DNA from: Cerina sp048266425
GTDB lineage: Bacteria > Bacteroidota > Bacteroidia > Flavobacteriales > Flavobacteriaceae
Assembly: GCA_048266425.1 (NCBI GenBank)
Contig: JBLWZN010000017.1
Span: forward strand, 1 to 64,000
Direction: 5' to 3'
DNA length: 64,000 nt
The notes below the pieces were generated by a model. The model was given only the letters and a program-made list of their open reading frames with translations. It was not told the origin of the DNA and made no database searches. Below are positions 36,977 through 45,229 of this stretch, piece after piece; the stretch's first letter is position 1, and each line of letters opens with the position of its first letter. The translations under genes were made by a program, and so were the position numbers.

Positions 36977-38443
36977 CTAACGATAGATCATCCCATTTTT
37001 AAAGTCCCCCTTCCCCGTACTTAAATCGATTAGAAAGCCATTGATAATGGCATAGCGCACAACATTGTTCTTCTCCAGGACAAAGGTAGGGTTGATACCC
37101 ACCTGCAAATGAAAGGCTGGAACATTGTAGTCCATACTCAGTAACTGTAGGGGCAGATCGGCCTTTTCGGGACTCTCTGGTAACTTGGCCATACGAATAT
37201 AGGTATAGCCCGATTTAAGCAGGAAGTTGATATCGACCTCAGCGAGTTCCATCATGGATTTAACCACATAAGGGTATATCTTTCCAGGCCAAAGGGTATA
37301 ACCATCGGCTTCCAAGGTTTCATATCCATAGTAGGTTGATAGGTCACCTTGGTCCATAACCCGGCTACTGTAATAAAAACCGGTGTGGTCCTTATTGTCC
37401 ACTTCCACTTGGTTTATTCCCAAATCCAAATTATAATCATGTCCATTAAGTCGATAGGTAGCACCCTTAATTTTTAGATCGAATAGTTTCCTGTCGTTTT
37501 CCGGGATTGTTCCGTATTCCTCCAAAGGCATATCCTTATAATTTTCCATGGCGATAGTATATATGGCCGAAAGTATGGAGACGTAGTTGAGTTTGCGTAT
37601 TTCCTGTTTTTCTACATCGCCCGGATATCCTCCAGATTCTATTAAAATGGCACTTGTTCCCCACTTCTGGATATTATCCCCAAAGGCCCTAGGCTCAAAA
37701 TCATCATTATACCGGCCAACTTGTCCAGGTGCATATTTCTGAAGAATACGGTTCATAAAAACAATGACCTTCATAGCGTTTGCCCTAACGGTGTTCGTGT
37801 CCTTTTCATAATTGAATGCCGGTGCCAGATATGAAATAGTGGCCGGTTTCGGGGTACGTTCGGCATTGTAATACGTACTCTGATCATGAAGGTTAAAACC
37901 GAAATCGGCCTGTAAGCTATCCCTCATCTGCTTAAGAATCTTTCCTTCAGGGGTTTGTAGCATTGCGGCATCCCTATTGATATCTATGCCCAACGCATTT
38001 CGTCTTTGGAATACCTCGGCCCCATCGGGGTTTAACATTGGAAGAAAATGAAGGGTCAACTTGCTTAAAATTTCCTTCTTTTCTTCTGTAAAATCATCGC
38101 TCCCTAAAAAGTTAAGTATGTCAAAAATGGCTTGGGTAGCGGTGGGCTCATCACCGTGCATCTGTGACCAGAGCAAAACATTGGTCTTCCCGGTTCCCAC
38201 ACTGATCAACGAAATACTTCGGCCTTCAATGGACAATCCTACTTTTTTTACCGTAAACAAAGAGTCTTTTGCAACCTTGTCGATCAACGGTTGGAGGTCC
38301 TTGTGCTTTATCCGACGTTCGTTTAGGGCGGACTCCTTATATCTTTCGTATGTACGGTACAGATCGGACGTCAAATCCTGTTGTGAATACCCGATAACAC
38401 CCATCAATAAAAATACGACTAAACTTAACGCAGTGTTTTTCAT
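36977..38443 (-). CDS. M14-family zinc carboxypeptidase, secreted
   Basis: The 488-residue product has a signal peptide (TALSLVVFLLMGVIGYSQ). The M14 domain covers about residues 40-290: zinc ligands in WSQMHGDEPTATQAIFD (His and Glu) and FGFNLHDQSTYY (His), substrate-binding NPDGAEVFQRRNALGIDINRD, and the catalytic Glu probably in ILIESGGYPGD. The C-terminal ~190 residues resemble the non-catalytic part of flavobacterial M14 proteins. It probably trims peptides in the periplasm. Confidence 0.92.
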   Translation of the reverse strand: MKNTALSLVVFLLMGVIGYSQQDLTSDLYRTYERYKESALNERRIKHKDLQPLIDKVAKDSLFTVKKVGLSIEGRSISLISVGTGKTNVLLWSQMHGDEPTATQAIFDILNFLGSDDFTEEKKEILSKLTLHFLPMLNPDGAEVFQRRNALGIDINRDAAMLQTPEGKILKQMRDSLQADFGFNLHDQSTYYNAERTPKPATISYLAPAFNYEKDTNTVRANAMKVIVFMNRILQKYAPGQVGRYNDDFEPRAFGDNIQKWGTSAILIESGGYPGDVEKQEIRKLNYVSILSAIYTIAMENYKDMPLEEYGTIPENDRKLFDLKIKGATYRLNGHDYNLDLGINQVEVDNKDHTGFYYSSRVMDQGDLSTYYGYETLEADGYTLWPGKIYPYVVKSMMELAEVDINFLLKSGYTYIRMAKLPESPEKADLPLQLLSMDYNVPAFHLQVGINPTFVLEKNNVVRYAIINGFLIDLSTGKGDFKNGMIYR

Positions 38444-38604
38444 ACAAAAATCATTTGTTCAAATTGAAATACCTCGTCAAAATGGGACAAAAGGACAAAG
38501 GACAAAGGATAACTTTTTGCAAAACCCATAATAGGAAATAACCAATATCCGTGTTCTAACTTCTATTTTCTCTTTTCTATATTCTATGCCCTATTCTCTC
38601 TCTC

Positions 38605-39264
38605 CTATGGCACAGGTTTAAATCCAAGTTTTTTGGTAGCTTTCCGTACCTTGGCCATAAAATCCCTACCTGGATCTGTCTTTTTAGTTCTATAGCTATC
38701 GTCTTTCTCCTTCCACAAGGGACTGTTCACAAAATCGGTGTACTCATAATGACCGATAACATATTCTATTTCGTATTTGGATTTCAAATATTTAACCAAC
38801 CAAATATTTGCCTTTAGCTGGGCCTTGGTCAAGGGAGCATCTTCGGTACCTCCCACATTTTCCACGCCTATGGCGCAGTAGTTCAAGCCGATAACATGTC
38901 TTGCCATTGTAGTTTCCGGCATCAATCTATATATAGTACCGTCACGGTCCACCAAAAATTGCGAAGAAACGTTCAAAGCACTTGCAGCTGCTATTTCTGG
39001 TCGCCAATTGGGCAATTTGGGATTATCAAAAGCCTCAAAGGACTTTGCAAGTGTTGGGATTACCGTCCAATGCAGTACGACCATTTTGGGAACAATCGTG
39101 GGCGATTGCTGCACCAATCCATAATGATCGTTCAAATATTCCAGTGTAAGGTCCTTTCGTTCCTGGTCAAATATTATGGGTTTATCAACAATCCTTTTAG
39201 TATTCTTTATGGAAGCGCAGGACATTAAAACAATGGCGAAAAGAAAAACACAAATCTTCCTCAT
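38605..39264 (-). CDS. N-acetylmuramoyl-L-alanine amidase (Amidase_2) lipoprotein
   Basis: The ATG at 39264 gives 219 residues with a lipoprotein signal (KICVFLFAIVLMSC). The amidase_2/PGRP-like domain covers about 50-200: first zinc ligand in VVLHWTVIP, SSQFLVDRDGTIYRLMPETTMARHVIG (His), NYCAIGVENVGG, YVIGHYEYTD (His) and KTDPGRDFM (Asp). These residues cleave the MurNAc-L-Ala bond. A longer frame from 39342 lacks the signal at its start. It follows the 3D-domain gene by 31 bp, probably in one transcript. Confidence 0.92.
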   Translation of the reverse strand: MRKICVFLFAIVLMSCASIKNTKRIVDKPIIFDQERKDLTLEYLNDHYGLVQQSPTIVPKMVVLHWTVIPTLAKSFEAFDNPKLPNWRPEIAAASALNVSSQFLVDRDGTIYRLMPETTMARHVIGLNYCAIGVENVGGTEDAPLTKAQLKANIWLVKYLKSKYEIEYVIGHYEYTDFVNSPLWKEKDDSYRTKKTDPGRDFMAKVRKATKKLGFKPVP

Positions 39265-39295
39265 TCTATGGAATCTATTTCTTAAAAATACAAAT

Positions 39296-39736
39296 TCATT
39301 TACTTTCCAAGGTGTCCGCAAGGCTATCTTTTTTAACGGCATATCTTATCCAGACCTTTTTTCTGCCCCAATCCAAAGCTCGCTCCCTGTCCACTCCCAT
39401 ATAAATATCGATACGGTTTCTCCATCGTCCGTGCATTTTGTCCTTAACGAGATAGACCCCATCCAACCGATCAATTTTCACCATGGTATTGTGGGTAAGC
39501 CCTTTTGCTATCAAATCCCTGGAAACCGCTATACATTTCATTCCCGGTACCAAGGAATCTCCCCAGGCAGTGATTCCTGGATGTTCATACGAAGTTTGGG
39601 AAGGAAAGGAATTATAGGCCGTTGCGGTTACTTTGAGAGGTTTCCAAACATAGGGATCTTCCTGTTCTCCCCTTTCACGACAGGACCAAAGAATTACAAG
39701 AATCGCCATGCAGCCAATGTAGCTCGCTCCTTTCAT
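39296..39736 (-). CDS. 3D-domain lipoprotein (MltA-like fold)
   Basis: The ATG at 39736 overlaps the TGA of the upstream gene by one base (TGATG), so translation is coupled. The 146-residue product has a lipoprotein signal (MAILVILWSC) and a 3D domain: LKVTATAYNS, HPGITAWGDSLVPGMKCIAVSRDLI, VKIDRLDGVYLVKDKMHGR and NRIDIYMGVDRERAL. The three conserved Asp residues that name the domain are visible. Such double-psi beta-barrel domains occur in lytic transglycosylases. A peptidoglycan role alongside the downstream amidase is likely. Confidence 0.88.
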   Translation of the reverse strand: MKGASYIGCMAILVILWSCRERGEQEDPYVWKPLKVTATAYNSFPSQTSYEHPGITAWGDSLVPGMKCIAVSRDLIAKGLTHNTMVKIDRLDGVYLVKDKMHGRWRNRIDIYMGVDRERALDWGRKKVWIRYAVKKDSLADTLESK

Positions 39737-41247
39737 CAATTCTTAAGTTTATTTTTCAGCACCATTATATCCACATTATTTTCATTCCATATCCTGGAAA
39801 GTTCATCGGGAATATCGGTATAATTATAAGTAAACGAACTTAAAATGATATCCATATCCCCATCAAGATCCACGTCTGCGGTATCCATTAAAAACCAGCG
39901 TCCCATTTGCGATTCTTCAAAAGTATAAGGTTTGAAATCGTAATTCATTGCATCGGTATTCTCCAAATAAACAAATGAACTTTCCGGTTGTCTTTTATAG
40001 TCCGGAAAGGTAGAAACTATGGCAAAATCAATATCGCCATCCTGATCAAAATCACTGGCCACAAACCTCGTAGCCCCGTTCATGGCATAAAAATAGGACT
40101 CTTCAAAGTGATTCTTGCCGTCATTGATATAGATACGTAGCCCGTGATACGGTTTTAACACGATGGACTTGTCTGCATTGTCCCCATTTACGGTAATTAT
40201 ATCCTGGTCGCCATCCCCATCATAATCTACCAGTTCAAACCAACTGCTACCGTACAAAGGGCTGACCCGAATAACCTTCTCACTTCGAAATTTAAGACCG
40301 TCTTGCTGATAATAAATGGTAATCCCCTCATCACCTTGGGCAGATTGTACAATCAAATCTTCCCTTCCATCACCGTCCATATCCTTTGCTATGACCCTAT
40401 TTGAGCCTGGCTGCCCTAGTAACACCTTTTTTTTATATTCGGTATTGTCCTTATTGGTAAACAGGGCCAATTCCCCAGTTAGATCTCCGAATTCGCTTAC
40501 CACCAATTCTTCATTGCCATCCTTGTCCAAATCTGCTACGAGGGTGTTCACTGGTCTATGGAGTATCTGGGGCAAGAGGGTCGTCTTGTTGTCTGCGTTT
40601 ATAAAAATTCGTCCCGAGGCCAATTCTGAGGGATTCAATTGGCCAACGCTGGTAATATACCGAACCCCATCTTTCATAGTGTAGTCAACAATTCCAATAC
40701 CAAACCTGCCCATTGGGTGCGATTTGTTCTTTACAAAATCGTAGTCGTATAGATTTCCTCGAATATCGCCCAGGTTTAGTTTGCGGGAAAATTGATCATA
40801 GCGCATAAAAGTGATAAAGGAGCCAGGGAAACTGTCAATTGCGATTGGATCGGGACTAAATTGGGAAAGTGGGGATGGAGGGTTTTCCGGGTAATGCATT
40901 TCCAGGGAATCGGGTGCCGAATCCAGAACATAGTTTTTAATCAATTCCCAATCTTCCAAAGAAAGCACGGGCTTGTCCGGGTATACATCTGTCTTTAAAA
41001 TGGCACTCTGCTCCCGAAATGAGATTCCCCTGTAAGGATCATAGCCCGAATCCAGAATTCCCAATCTAGCTCCCATTTCGGGCAGAATATTCTTTTCCCA
41101 AATATTCCTGGGGAGGTCTTGTACAGAAGGAGCTATATGGCAACTCGCGCAATAACCATTAAAAAGTTGCCCTCCCCTCGCTTTTGGGGTTGAGGGCGAA
41201 CAATTTATAAGGATGCACAACAGCGCAATTGCGTAAAATTTCGACAT
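39736..41247 (-). CDS. Lipoprotein with c-type heme site and FG-GAP/VCBS propeller
   Basis: The 503-residue product has a lipoprotein signal (AIALLCILINC) and, at residues about 33-37, a c-type heme-binding CASCH within RGGQLFNGYCASCHIAPSV. A possible distal Met occurs in ILPEMGARLG. Residues about 130-490 hold FG-GAP/VCBS-like repeats (VADLDKDGNEELVVSEFGDLTGELALF, AKDMDGDGREDLIVQS, VDYDGDGDQDIITVNGD, ASDFDQDGDIDFAIV, TADVDLDGDMDIILSS) expected to form a calcium-binding propeller. It is the first gene of a run with the 3D-domain and amidase genes. Electron transfer to a propeller-bound partner is speculative. Confidence 0.88.
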   Translation of the reverse strand: MSKFYAIALLCILINCSPSTPKARGGQLFNGYCASCHIAPSVQDLPRNIWEKNILPEMGARLGILDSGYDPYRGISFREQSAILKTDVYPDKPVLSLEDWELIKNYVLDSAPDSLEMHYPENPPSPLSQFSPDPIAIDSFPGSFITFMRYDQFSRKLNLGDIRGNLYDYDFVKNKSHPMGRFGIGIVDYTMKDGVRYITSVGQLNPSELASGRIFINADNKTTLLPQILHRPVNTLVADLDKDGNEELVVSEFGDLTGELALFTNKDNTEYKKKVLLGQPGSNRVIAKDMDGDGREDLIVQSAQGDEGITIYYQQDGLKFRSEKVIRVSPLYGSSWFELVDYDGDGDQDIITVNGDNADKSIVLKPYHGLRIYINDGKNHFEESYFYAMNGATRFVASDFDQDGDIDFAIVSTFPDYKRQPESSFVYLENTDAMNYDFKPYTFEESQMGRWFLMDTADVDLDGDMDIILSSFTYNYTDIPDELSRIWNENNVDIMVLKNKLKN

Positions 41248-41307
41248 ATAGGTTATATTTGGTTTTCCAAAATACGATAAATTTCAACCATTAAACCTAC
41301 TCCTTTG

Positions 41308-42645
41308 ATGAAAAACAAAAAGCGTTTACTCTTTCCTATTATTCTTATCCTAATCATATGTACCGGGATTTACAATTATCCCAAACTCAATATTGTATCC
41401 GGCTATGCAGCAAAAAACATGGCTTCGGGCGTTTTTGTTGCTGGCCGTACGGAAGCGTCCATCAATGAAAATGACAACAACGTACCTTTGATAAAGTTTG
41501 CAAAATCAAAGATTGATAGGTCCAAAATGCAGGCTTCCTCCACTGTTTTTGGACTGATGAAACGCACCGCCGTTTACAGGAATGGTTTAGGCAGTGTATT
41601 GATCAACAAGGATTACGATCCTAAAAATGTACCCTTAAAACCACATCGAAAAACGGATGGAAACAACTTGGTTTTTCCCTATGGGGATAACAAAGCCAAG
41701 GACACAATTTTTGACAATGTCGATTATACTAGACTGCAACATGCTGTGGACAAAGCATTTTCAGAACCCGCAATCCAAAAGACACGTACCGTACTAGTGG
41801 TTTACAAAGACCATATCATCGCAGAAAAATATCTCGATGGATTTACAAAGGAAACCCCAATCTTGGGATGGTCCATGACGAAGAGTGTTTTGGCTACCTT
41901 GTACGGAATTATGGAATTCCGGCACAAGTTAAATATCGATGAACCCGCCCCGATTAGCTCTTGGCAAAAGGATGAGCGCAAAAGAATAACCCTTAACGAT
42001 CTGTTACGAATGCAGAGCGGATTGGAATGGGACGAAGATTATAAATCAATTTCGGATGCCACCCAGATGCTGTTTTTGGATTCTGACATGAGCGCCGTGC
42101 AAGCGCACAAAAAAGCGTTGGCACCTCCTGGGGAGATTTGGAACTATTCCTCCGGTACGACCAACTTATTATCGGGCATACTGAGAAAGCAATTTTCCTC
42201 TTATCAAGAATATTTGGATTTTCCCTATAGCTCTTTGATCGATAAGATCGGAATGCGGTCCATGCTGATCGAAACCGACCTGGCCGGCAATTTTGTGGGG
42301 TCTTCTTACGGATGGGCCAATACACGGGACTGGGCCAAGTTTGGTTTGCTCTATCTACATAGGGGGAATTGGATGGGAGAGCAATTATTTGCTCCCCAAT
42401 GGGTTGATTATGTTACCGAACCCACGGCCCACTCCAAAGGAACCTACGGTGCCCATTTTTGGTTGAACCTCCAAGGAAAATTTCCGGATGCCCCAAAGGA
42501 TATGTACTCCGCAAATGGTTATGAAGGACAATTCGTATTTATCATTCCCTCTAAAGATCTTGTCATCGTTAGGACCGGACTGGCCGAAGCTCCCGACTTT
42601 GATATCAACGGTTTCTTAAGGGAGGTAACAATGGCCATTAATTGA
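41308..42645 (+). CDS. Serine hydrolase (class C beta-lactamase / PBP-like fold)
   Basis: The ATG at 41308 gives 445 residues. An N-terminal TM or signal segment (LLFPIILILIICTGIY) precedes a ~110-residue linker. The beta-lactamase-like domain (about 145-440) has nucleophile motif SMTK in LGWSMTKSVLATLYGIM, a Tyr motif in WNYSSGTTNLLSGIL (Y-S-S instead of Y-x-N), and a C-terminal HFWLN...SANGYEGQ region. This set resembles the 6-aminohexanoate-dimer hydrolase (NylB)/EstB group. It is predicted to be an envelope esterase or amidase; the substrate is unknown. Confidence 0.9.
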   Translation: MKNKKRLLFPIILILIICTGIYNYPKLNIVSGYAAKNMASGVFVAGRTEASINENDNNVPLIKFAKSKIDRSKMQASSTVFGLMKRTAVYRNGLGSVLINKDYDPKNVPLKPHRKTDGNNLVFPYGDNKAKDTIFDNVDYTRLQHAVDKAFSEPAIQKTRTVLVVYKDHIIAEKYLDGFTKETPILGWSMTKSVLATLYGIMEFRHKLNIDEPAPISSWQKDERKRITLNDLLRMQSGLEWDEDYKSISDATQMLFLDSDMSAVQAHKKALAPPGEIWNYSSGTTNLLSGILRKQFSSYQEYLDFPYSSLIDKIGMRSMLIETDLAGNFVGSSYGWANTRDWAKFGLLYLHRGNWMGEQLFAPQWVDYVTEPTAHSKGTYGAHFWLNLQGKFPDAPKDMYSANGYEGQFVFIIPSKDLVIVRTGLAEAPDFDINGFLREVTMAIN

Positions 42646-42887
42646 GAATTCTGGTTGCCCTTATCTTTGTGAAGGGTTTAAAACAACGTTTATAAAACAA
42701 CGTAATCCTCGTTTTTTGGCACTGCGCCAATCACTTTGCGCCATACGCTAATCAAGGTGCATAAGACAAATTCCGGAGCTCTAATGCAATTTATTATCCT
42801 GAAAATTTGAATAATAATATCCAGAACCCAGTTATTTCCTCCTTCAACAACACAATTGGCACCCTACACCACAAATCCTATCCATCC
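42646..42887. other. Intergenic region before small RNA copy A
   Basis: No gene is seen. The direct repeat AAAACAACGT occurs twice (42680-42689 and 42694-42703). The CACCACAAA half-site at about 42867-42875 belongs to the regulatory region of the small RNA that follows. Confidence 0.4.
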
Positions 42888-42930
42888 CACAACAATAATT
42901 TTCCAACCGGGAATGTCTGCCGTATGTTTA
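42888..42930 (+). promoter_or_regulatory. Promoter of small RNA copy A
   Basis: CACAACAATAATTTT starts at 42888. Exactly 35 nt later comes TATGTTTA (42923-42930), a one-mismatch -7 box. A second CACAA half-site lies 18 nt further upstream. The same arrangement and spacing occur in copies B and C. Confidence 0.6.
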
Positions 42931-42936
42931 CCATGT

Positions 42937-43016
42937 AATATAAAACAAGTAGATTTTTTCATTTTCATATAGTGTTCTCGTAAAAGAGCCTTGTCCTGAC
43001 CGATAAGGCTCTTTTT
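42937..43016 (+). ncRNA. Conserved ~80-nt small RNA, copy A
   Basis: The 5' end is inferred from the -7 box at 42923-42930. The RNA contains a 38-base stretch (42955-42992) identical in all three copies, then a 13-bp terminator stem (42983-42995 with 43002-43014, loop CTGACC) and a T run. It has no open reading frame of note. The next gene (GH140-like) starts 182 bp later with its own -7 box, so this looks like an independent transcript rather than a riboswitch. Confidence 0.65.
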
Positions 43017-43161
43017 AGTTGGTTCCCTTCCAATTCGTGTCAGCTTCGATAAACGTTCGCCGTATTATAGAATTAAGATCAACTCGAAGCAGGACCTCCA
43101 GTTTCAATCTTTGACGCTTCCTTGTTTCGCTCGTTCCCATTTAAACCAGAGATTTTCTGTA

Positions 43162-43169
43162 TATCTTTG
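43162..43169 (+). promoter_or_regulatory. Candidate -7 box of the GH140-like gene
   Basis: TATCTTTG matches TAnnTTTG and lies 29 bp before the ATG at 43199. No TTG at the proper -33 distance was found. Confidence 0.4.
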
Positions 43170-43198
43170 AACTTATCACAATTAATTCGTGTCCTATT

Positions 43199-44593
43199 AT
43201 GACCCGCACCGTCCTTCTTGCATTACTGATGCTAAATATCACCATAAATCTCGATGCCCAAAGACTCAAAGTAAGCCAGAACGGTCGATTTTTAGTCACC
43301 GAAAACGGCAAGCCTTTCTTTTGGCAGGCCGATACGGCATGGGAACTGTTCCACCGCTGCAACAGGGAGGAGGTTGACATCTATCTGAAAAAAAGGAAAG
43401 AGCAGGGCTTTAATGTGATACAGGCCGTGGCGTTGGCTGAATTGGACGGACTGAACACCCCAAATGCCTATGGGGAAACCCCATTGGTCAACAACAATCC
43501 TTTAACCCCCAATCCCAAATATTTTGAGCAGGTAGATTATGTGATCAAAAAAGCAGGGGAATTGGGAATCTACATTGCGCTCCTTCCAACCTGGGGAGAT
43601 AAGTTATTCACAAACAGCTGGGGCATAGGTCCGGTAATTTTCAATCCAAAGAATGCCAATGCCTACGGAAAATGGATCGGGAATAGATATAAGGATTACA
43701 ACAATGTTATTTGGATAATGGGCGGGGATAGGAATCCCCGTACAAATACTGACGATGTTGAAGTATGGCGGCAAATGGCCCTGGGCGTGGTAGAGGGAGT
43801 TGGGGGCAATCAAAATGCTTTAATGAGTTTTCATCCCCAACCCAAAGAAGGGGGCGGATCCTCTACATGGTTTCACCAAGACAAGTGGCTGGATTTTAAC
43901 ATGCACCAAACCGGACATTGTGCCAATCAAGGCACCTACAAGCATATTGCTCACGATTATGGCCTTAAACCCATAAAACCAGTTCTGGACGGGGAACCTC
44001 TATACGAGGACCATCCCAACTGTTTTAATGCCAAGGAATTGGGATACAGTGTGCCGGAAGACATCCGTCGGATCATGTATTGGAATGTTTTTGCCGGAGC
44101 CTGCGGCCAAACCTATGGTTGCCATGACGTTTGGCAAATGTACAGCATAGACAGGGAAGGCATCAACGGTCCTTTACGGCCTTGGCCGATTGCCCTGGAT
44201 CTCCCGATGGCCAATCAGGTGCAGCACCTAAAAAATCTTATGTTATCCAGGCCATACCTTAGTCGTATACCCGATCAATCCATGGTTTTGGAGTCCCAAT
44301 TGGAGAATGACGATTACGTAATTGCCACAAGGGATGAAAAAGGAACATATGCCATGATCTACTTTCCCACCGGAAAAACCACAGCTTTAGACCTGAGCAG
44401 CCTATCGGCAACTAAACTTGGGACCTGGTGGTACGATCCCCGTACCGGCAACACTTATGAAGGCGAAAATATACAAAGGTCCAATAACATAAGGATACTT
44501 CCTCCCACCAGGGGAAAAGGCAACGACTGGGTGTTGGTCATCGATGCCGATGGAAGTACTTTTAAGGCCCCGGGGATTCCCGAATCATTTTAA
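43199..44593 (+). CDS. Glycoside hydrolase, GH140/apiosidase-like (DUF4038)
   Basis: The 464-residue product has a signal peptide (TVLLALLMLNITINLDAQ). The DUF4038 TIM barrel begins KVSQNGRFLVTENGKPFFWQADTAWELFHRCNREEVDIYLKKRKEQGFNVIQAVAL. Candidate catalytic acids are Asp in IWIMGGDRNP and Glu in KPVLDGEPLYEDHP; both positions correspond to the acids proposed for GH140. A C-terminal beta-domain (about 375-464; TKLGTWWYDPRTGNTYEGE, DWVLVIDADGS) is typical of the family. Characterised GH140 releases apiose from pectin side chains, but related enzymes act on other glycans. The gene lies alone between small RNA copies A and B, not in a SusC/SusD locus. Confidence 0.87.
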   Translation: MTRTVLLALLMLNITINLDAQRLKVSQNGRFLVTENGKPFFWQADTAWELFHRCNREEVDIYLKKRKEQGFNVIQAVALAELDGLNTPNAYGETPLVNNNPLTPNPKYFEQVDYVIKKAGELGIYIALLPTWGDKLFTNSWGIGPVIFNPKNANAYGKWIGNRYKDYNNVIWIMGGDRNPRTNTDDVEVWRQMALGVVEGVGGNQNALMSFHPQPKEGGGSSTWFHQDKWLDFNMHQTGHCANQGTYKHIAHDYGLKPIKPVLDGEPLYEDHPNCFNAKELGYSVPEDIRRIMYWNVFAGACGQTYGCHDVWQMYSIDREGINGPLRPWPIALDLPMANQVQHLKNLMLSRPYLSRIPDQSMVLESQLENDDYVIATRDEKGTYAMIYFPTGKTTALDLSSLSATKLGTWWYDPRTGNTYEGENIQRSNNIRILPPTRGKGNDWVLVIDADGSTFKAPGIPESF

Positions 44594-44643
44594 TATCCAT
44601 TTCTAGTCGCAAAATCGGACTTCACAACAACTTTCACCCAATA

Positions 44644-44686
44644 CACAACAATAATTTCCTGAACCGGAATGTACGAGGTATGTTTA
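44644..44686 (+). promoter_or_regulatory. Promoter of small RNA copy B
   Basis: CACAACAATAATTT at 44644 is followed 35 nt later by TATGTTTA (44679-44686). A CACAACAAC half-site lies 21 nt further upstream (about 44623). Confidence 0.6.
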
Positions 44687-44692
44687 CCATGT

Positions 44693-44772
44693 AATAATTA
44701 CGAAAGTAGATTTTTCATTTTCATATAGTGTTCTCGTAAAAGAGCCTTGTCTTCACAGATAGGGCTCTTTTT
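44693..44772 (+). ncRNA. Conserved ~80-nt small RNA, copy B
   Basis: The invariant 38-base core is at 44711-44748. The terminator stem is 44739-44751 with 44758-44770, loop TTCACA, then a T run. Relative to copy A the stem has an A-to-G change that keeps pairing as U-G. It starts about 100 bp after the GH140-like stop. Confidence 0.65.
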
Positions 44773-44896
44773 AGTTGGTGGCCTTGCCACAAGGGTATTC
44801 TTCTTTCCACAAACCCTAAATTCCTCCAAAAAGAACCCTTGACCTAATTTTCGTGGAGTTTGGCTGAAATATTCCCAACTTGGTACAACTGCATTC

Positions 44897-44904
44897 TATA
44901 TTTG
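44897..44904 (+). promoter_or_regulatory. Candidate -7 box of an unannotated short transcript
   Basis: TATATTTG matches TAnnTTTG and lies 51 bp before the hairpin terminator at 44950. The nearest TTG (44880-44882) is 14 nt away, short for a -33 box. Confidence 0.3.
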
Positions 44905-44949
44905 GAAGACCATAGCATAAGTAGGTTAAGTTCATGGTAAGATTTGGGG

Positions 44950-44976
44950 AAAAAGGCGGGCCATGCCCGCCTTTTT
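44950..44976. terminator. Strong bidirectional hairpin terminator with no visible gene
   Basis: AAAAAGGCGGGC (44950-44961) and GCCCGCCTTTTT (44965-44976) form a perfect 12-bp stem around CAT. It works in either orientation. Small RNA copy B already has its own terminator upstream, so this implies another short transcript in about 44780-44976. Confidence 0.8.
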
Positions 44977-45060
44977 ATTTTATGTATTTCTTTAAAGTCT
45001 TCCCTTCCAAGTTCCAAAAAAATACTTTCCCCCTTCCTACACCACAACTTTTGTCGGTTT

Positions 45061-45103
45061 CACAACAATAATTTTCAATTGGGGAATGTCCATAGTATGT
45101 TTG
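45061..45103 (+). promoter_or_regulatory. Promoter of small RNA copy C
   Basis: CACAACAATAATTTTC at 45061 is followed 35 nt later by TATGTTTG (45096-45103), a perfect TAnnTTTG. A CACAAC half-site lies 18 nt further upstream (about 45043). Confidence 0.6.
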
Positions 45104-45109
45104 CTATGT

Positions 45110-45191
45110 AATAAAAACGAAATAATAATTTTTTCATTTTCATATAGTGTTCTCGTAAAAGAGCCTTATCCCCACGGATCAGGCTCTTTTT
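45110..45191 (+). ncRNA. Conserved ~80-nt small RNA, copy C
   Basis: The invariant core is at 45130-45167. The terminator stem is 45158-45170 with 45177-45189, loop CCCACG. Compared with copies A and B, a G-U pair becomes A-U, and there is one mismatch. It ends 107 bp before purB, which has its own promoter just downstream. Confidence 0.65.
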
Positions 45192-45195
45192 AGTT

Positions 45196-45229
45196 TTGAC
45201 TACATCCCCACAACTTTTGACTATCTTTG
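45196..45229 (+). promoter_or_regulatory. Promoter of purB
   Basis: TTG (45196-45198), 23 nt, then TATCTTTG (45222-45229). This fits the Bacteroidota TTG / TAnnTTTG promoter at the upper end of the normal spacing. It lies directly after the terminator of small RNA copy C and gives purB a ~60-nt leader. Confidence 0.6.

Noticed and set aside
38480..38510. Short GGACAAA-type tandem run in the M14-amidase spacer
   Set aside because: Only about three imperfect units; simple sequence without evidence of function.
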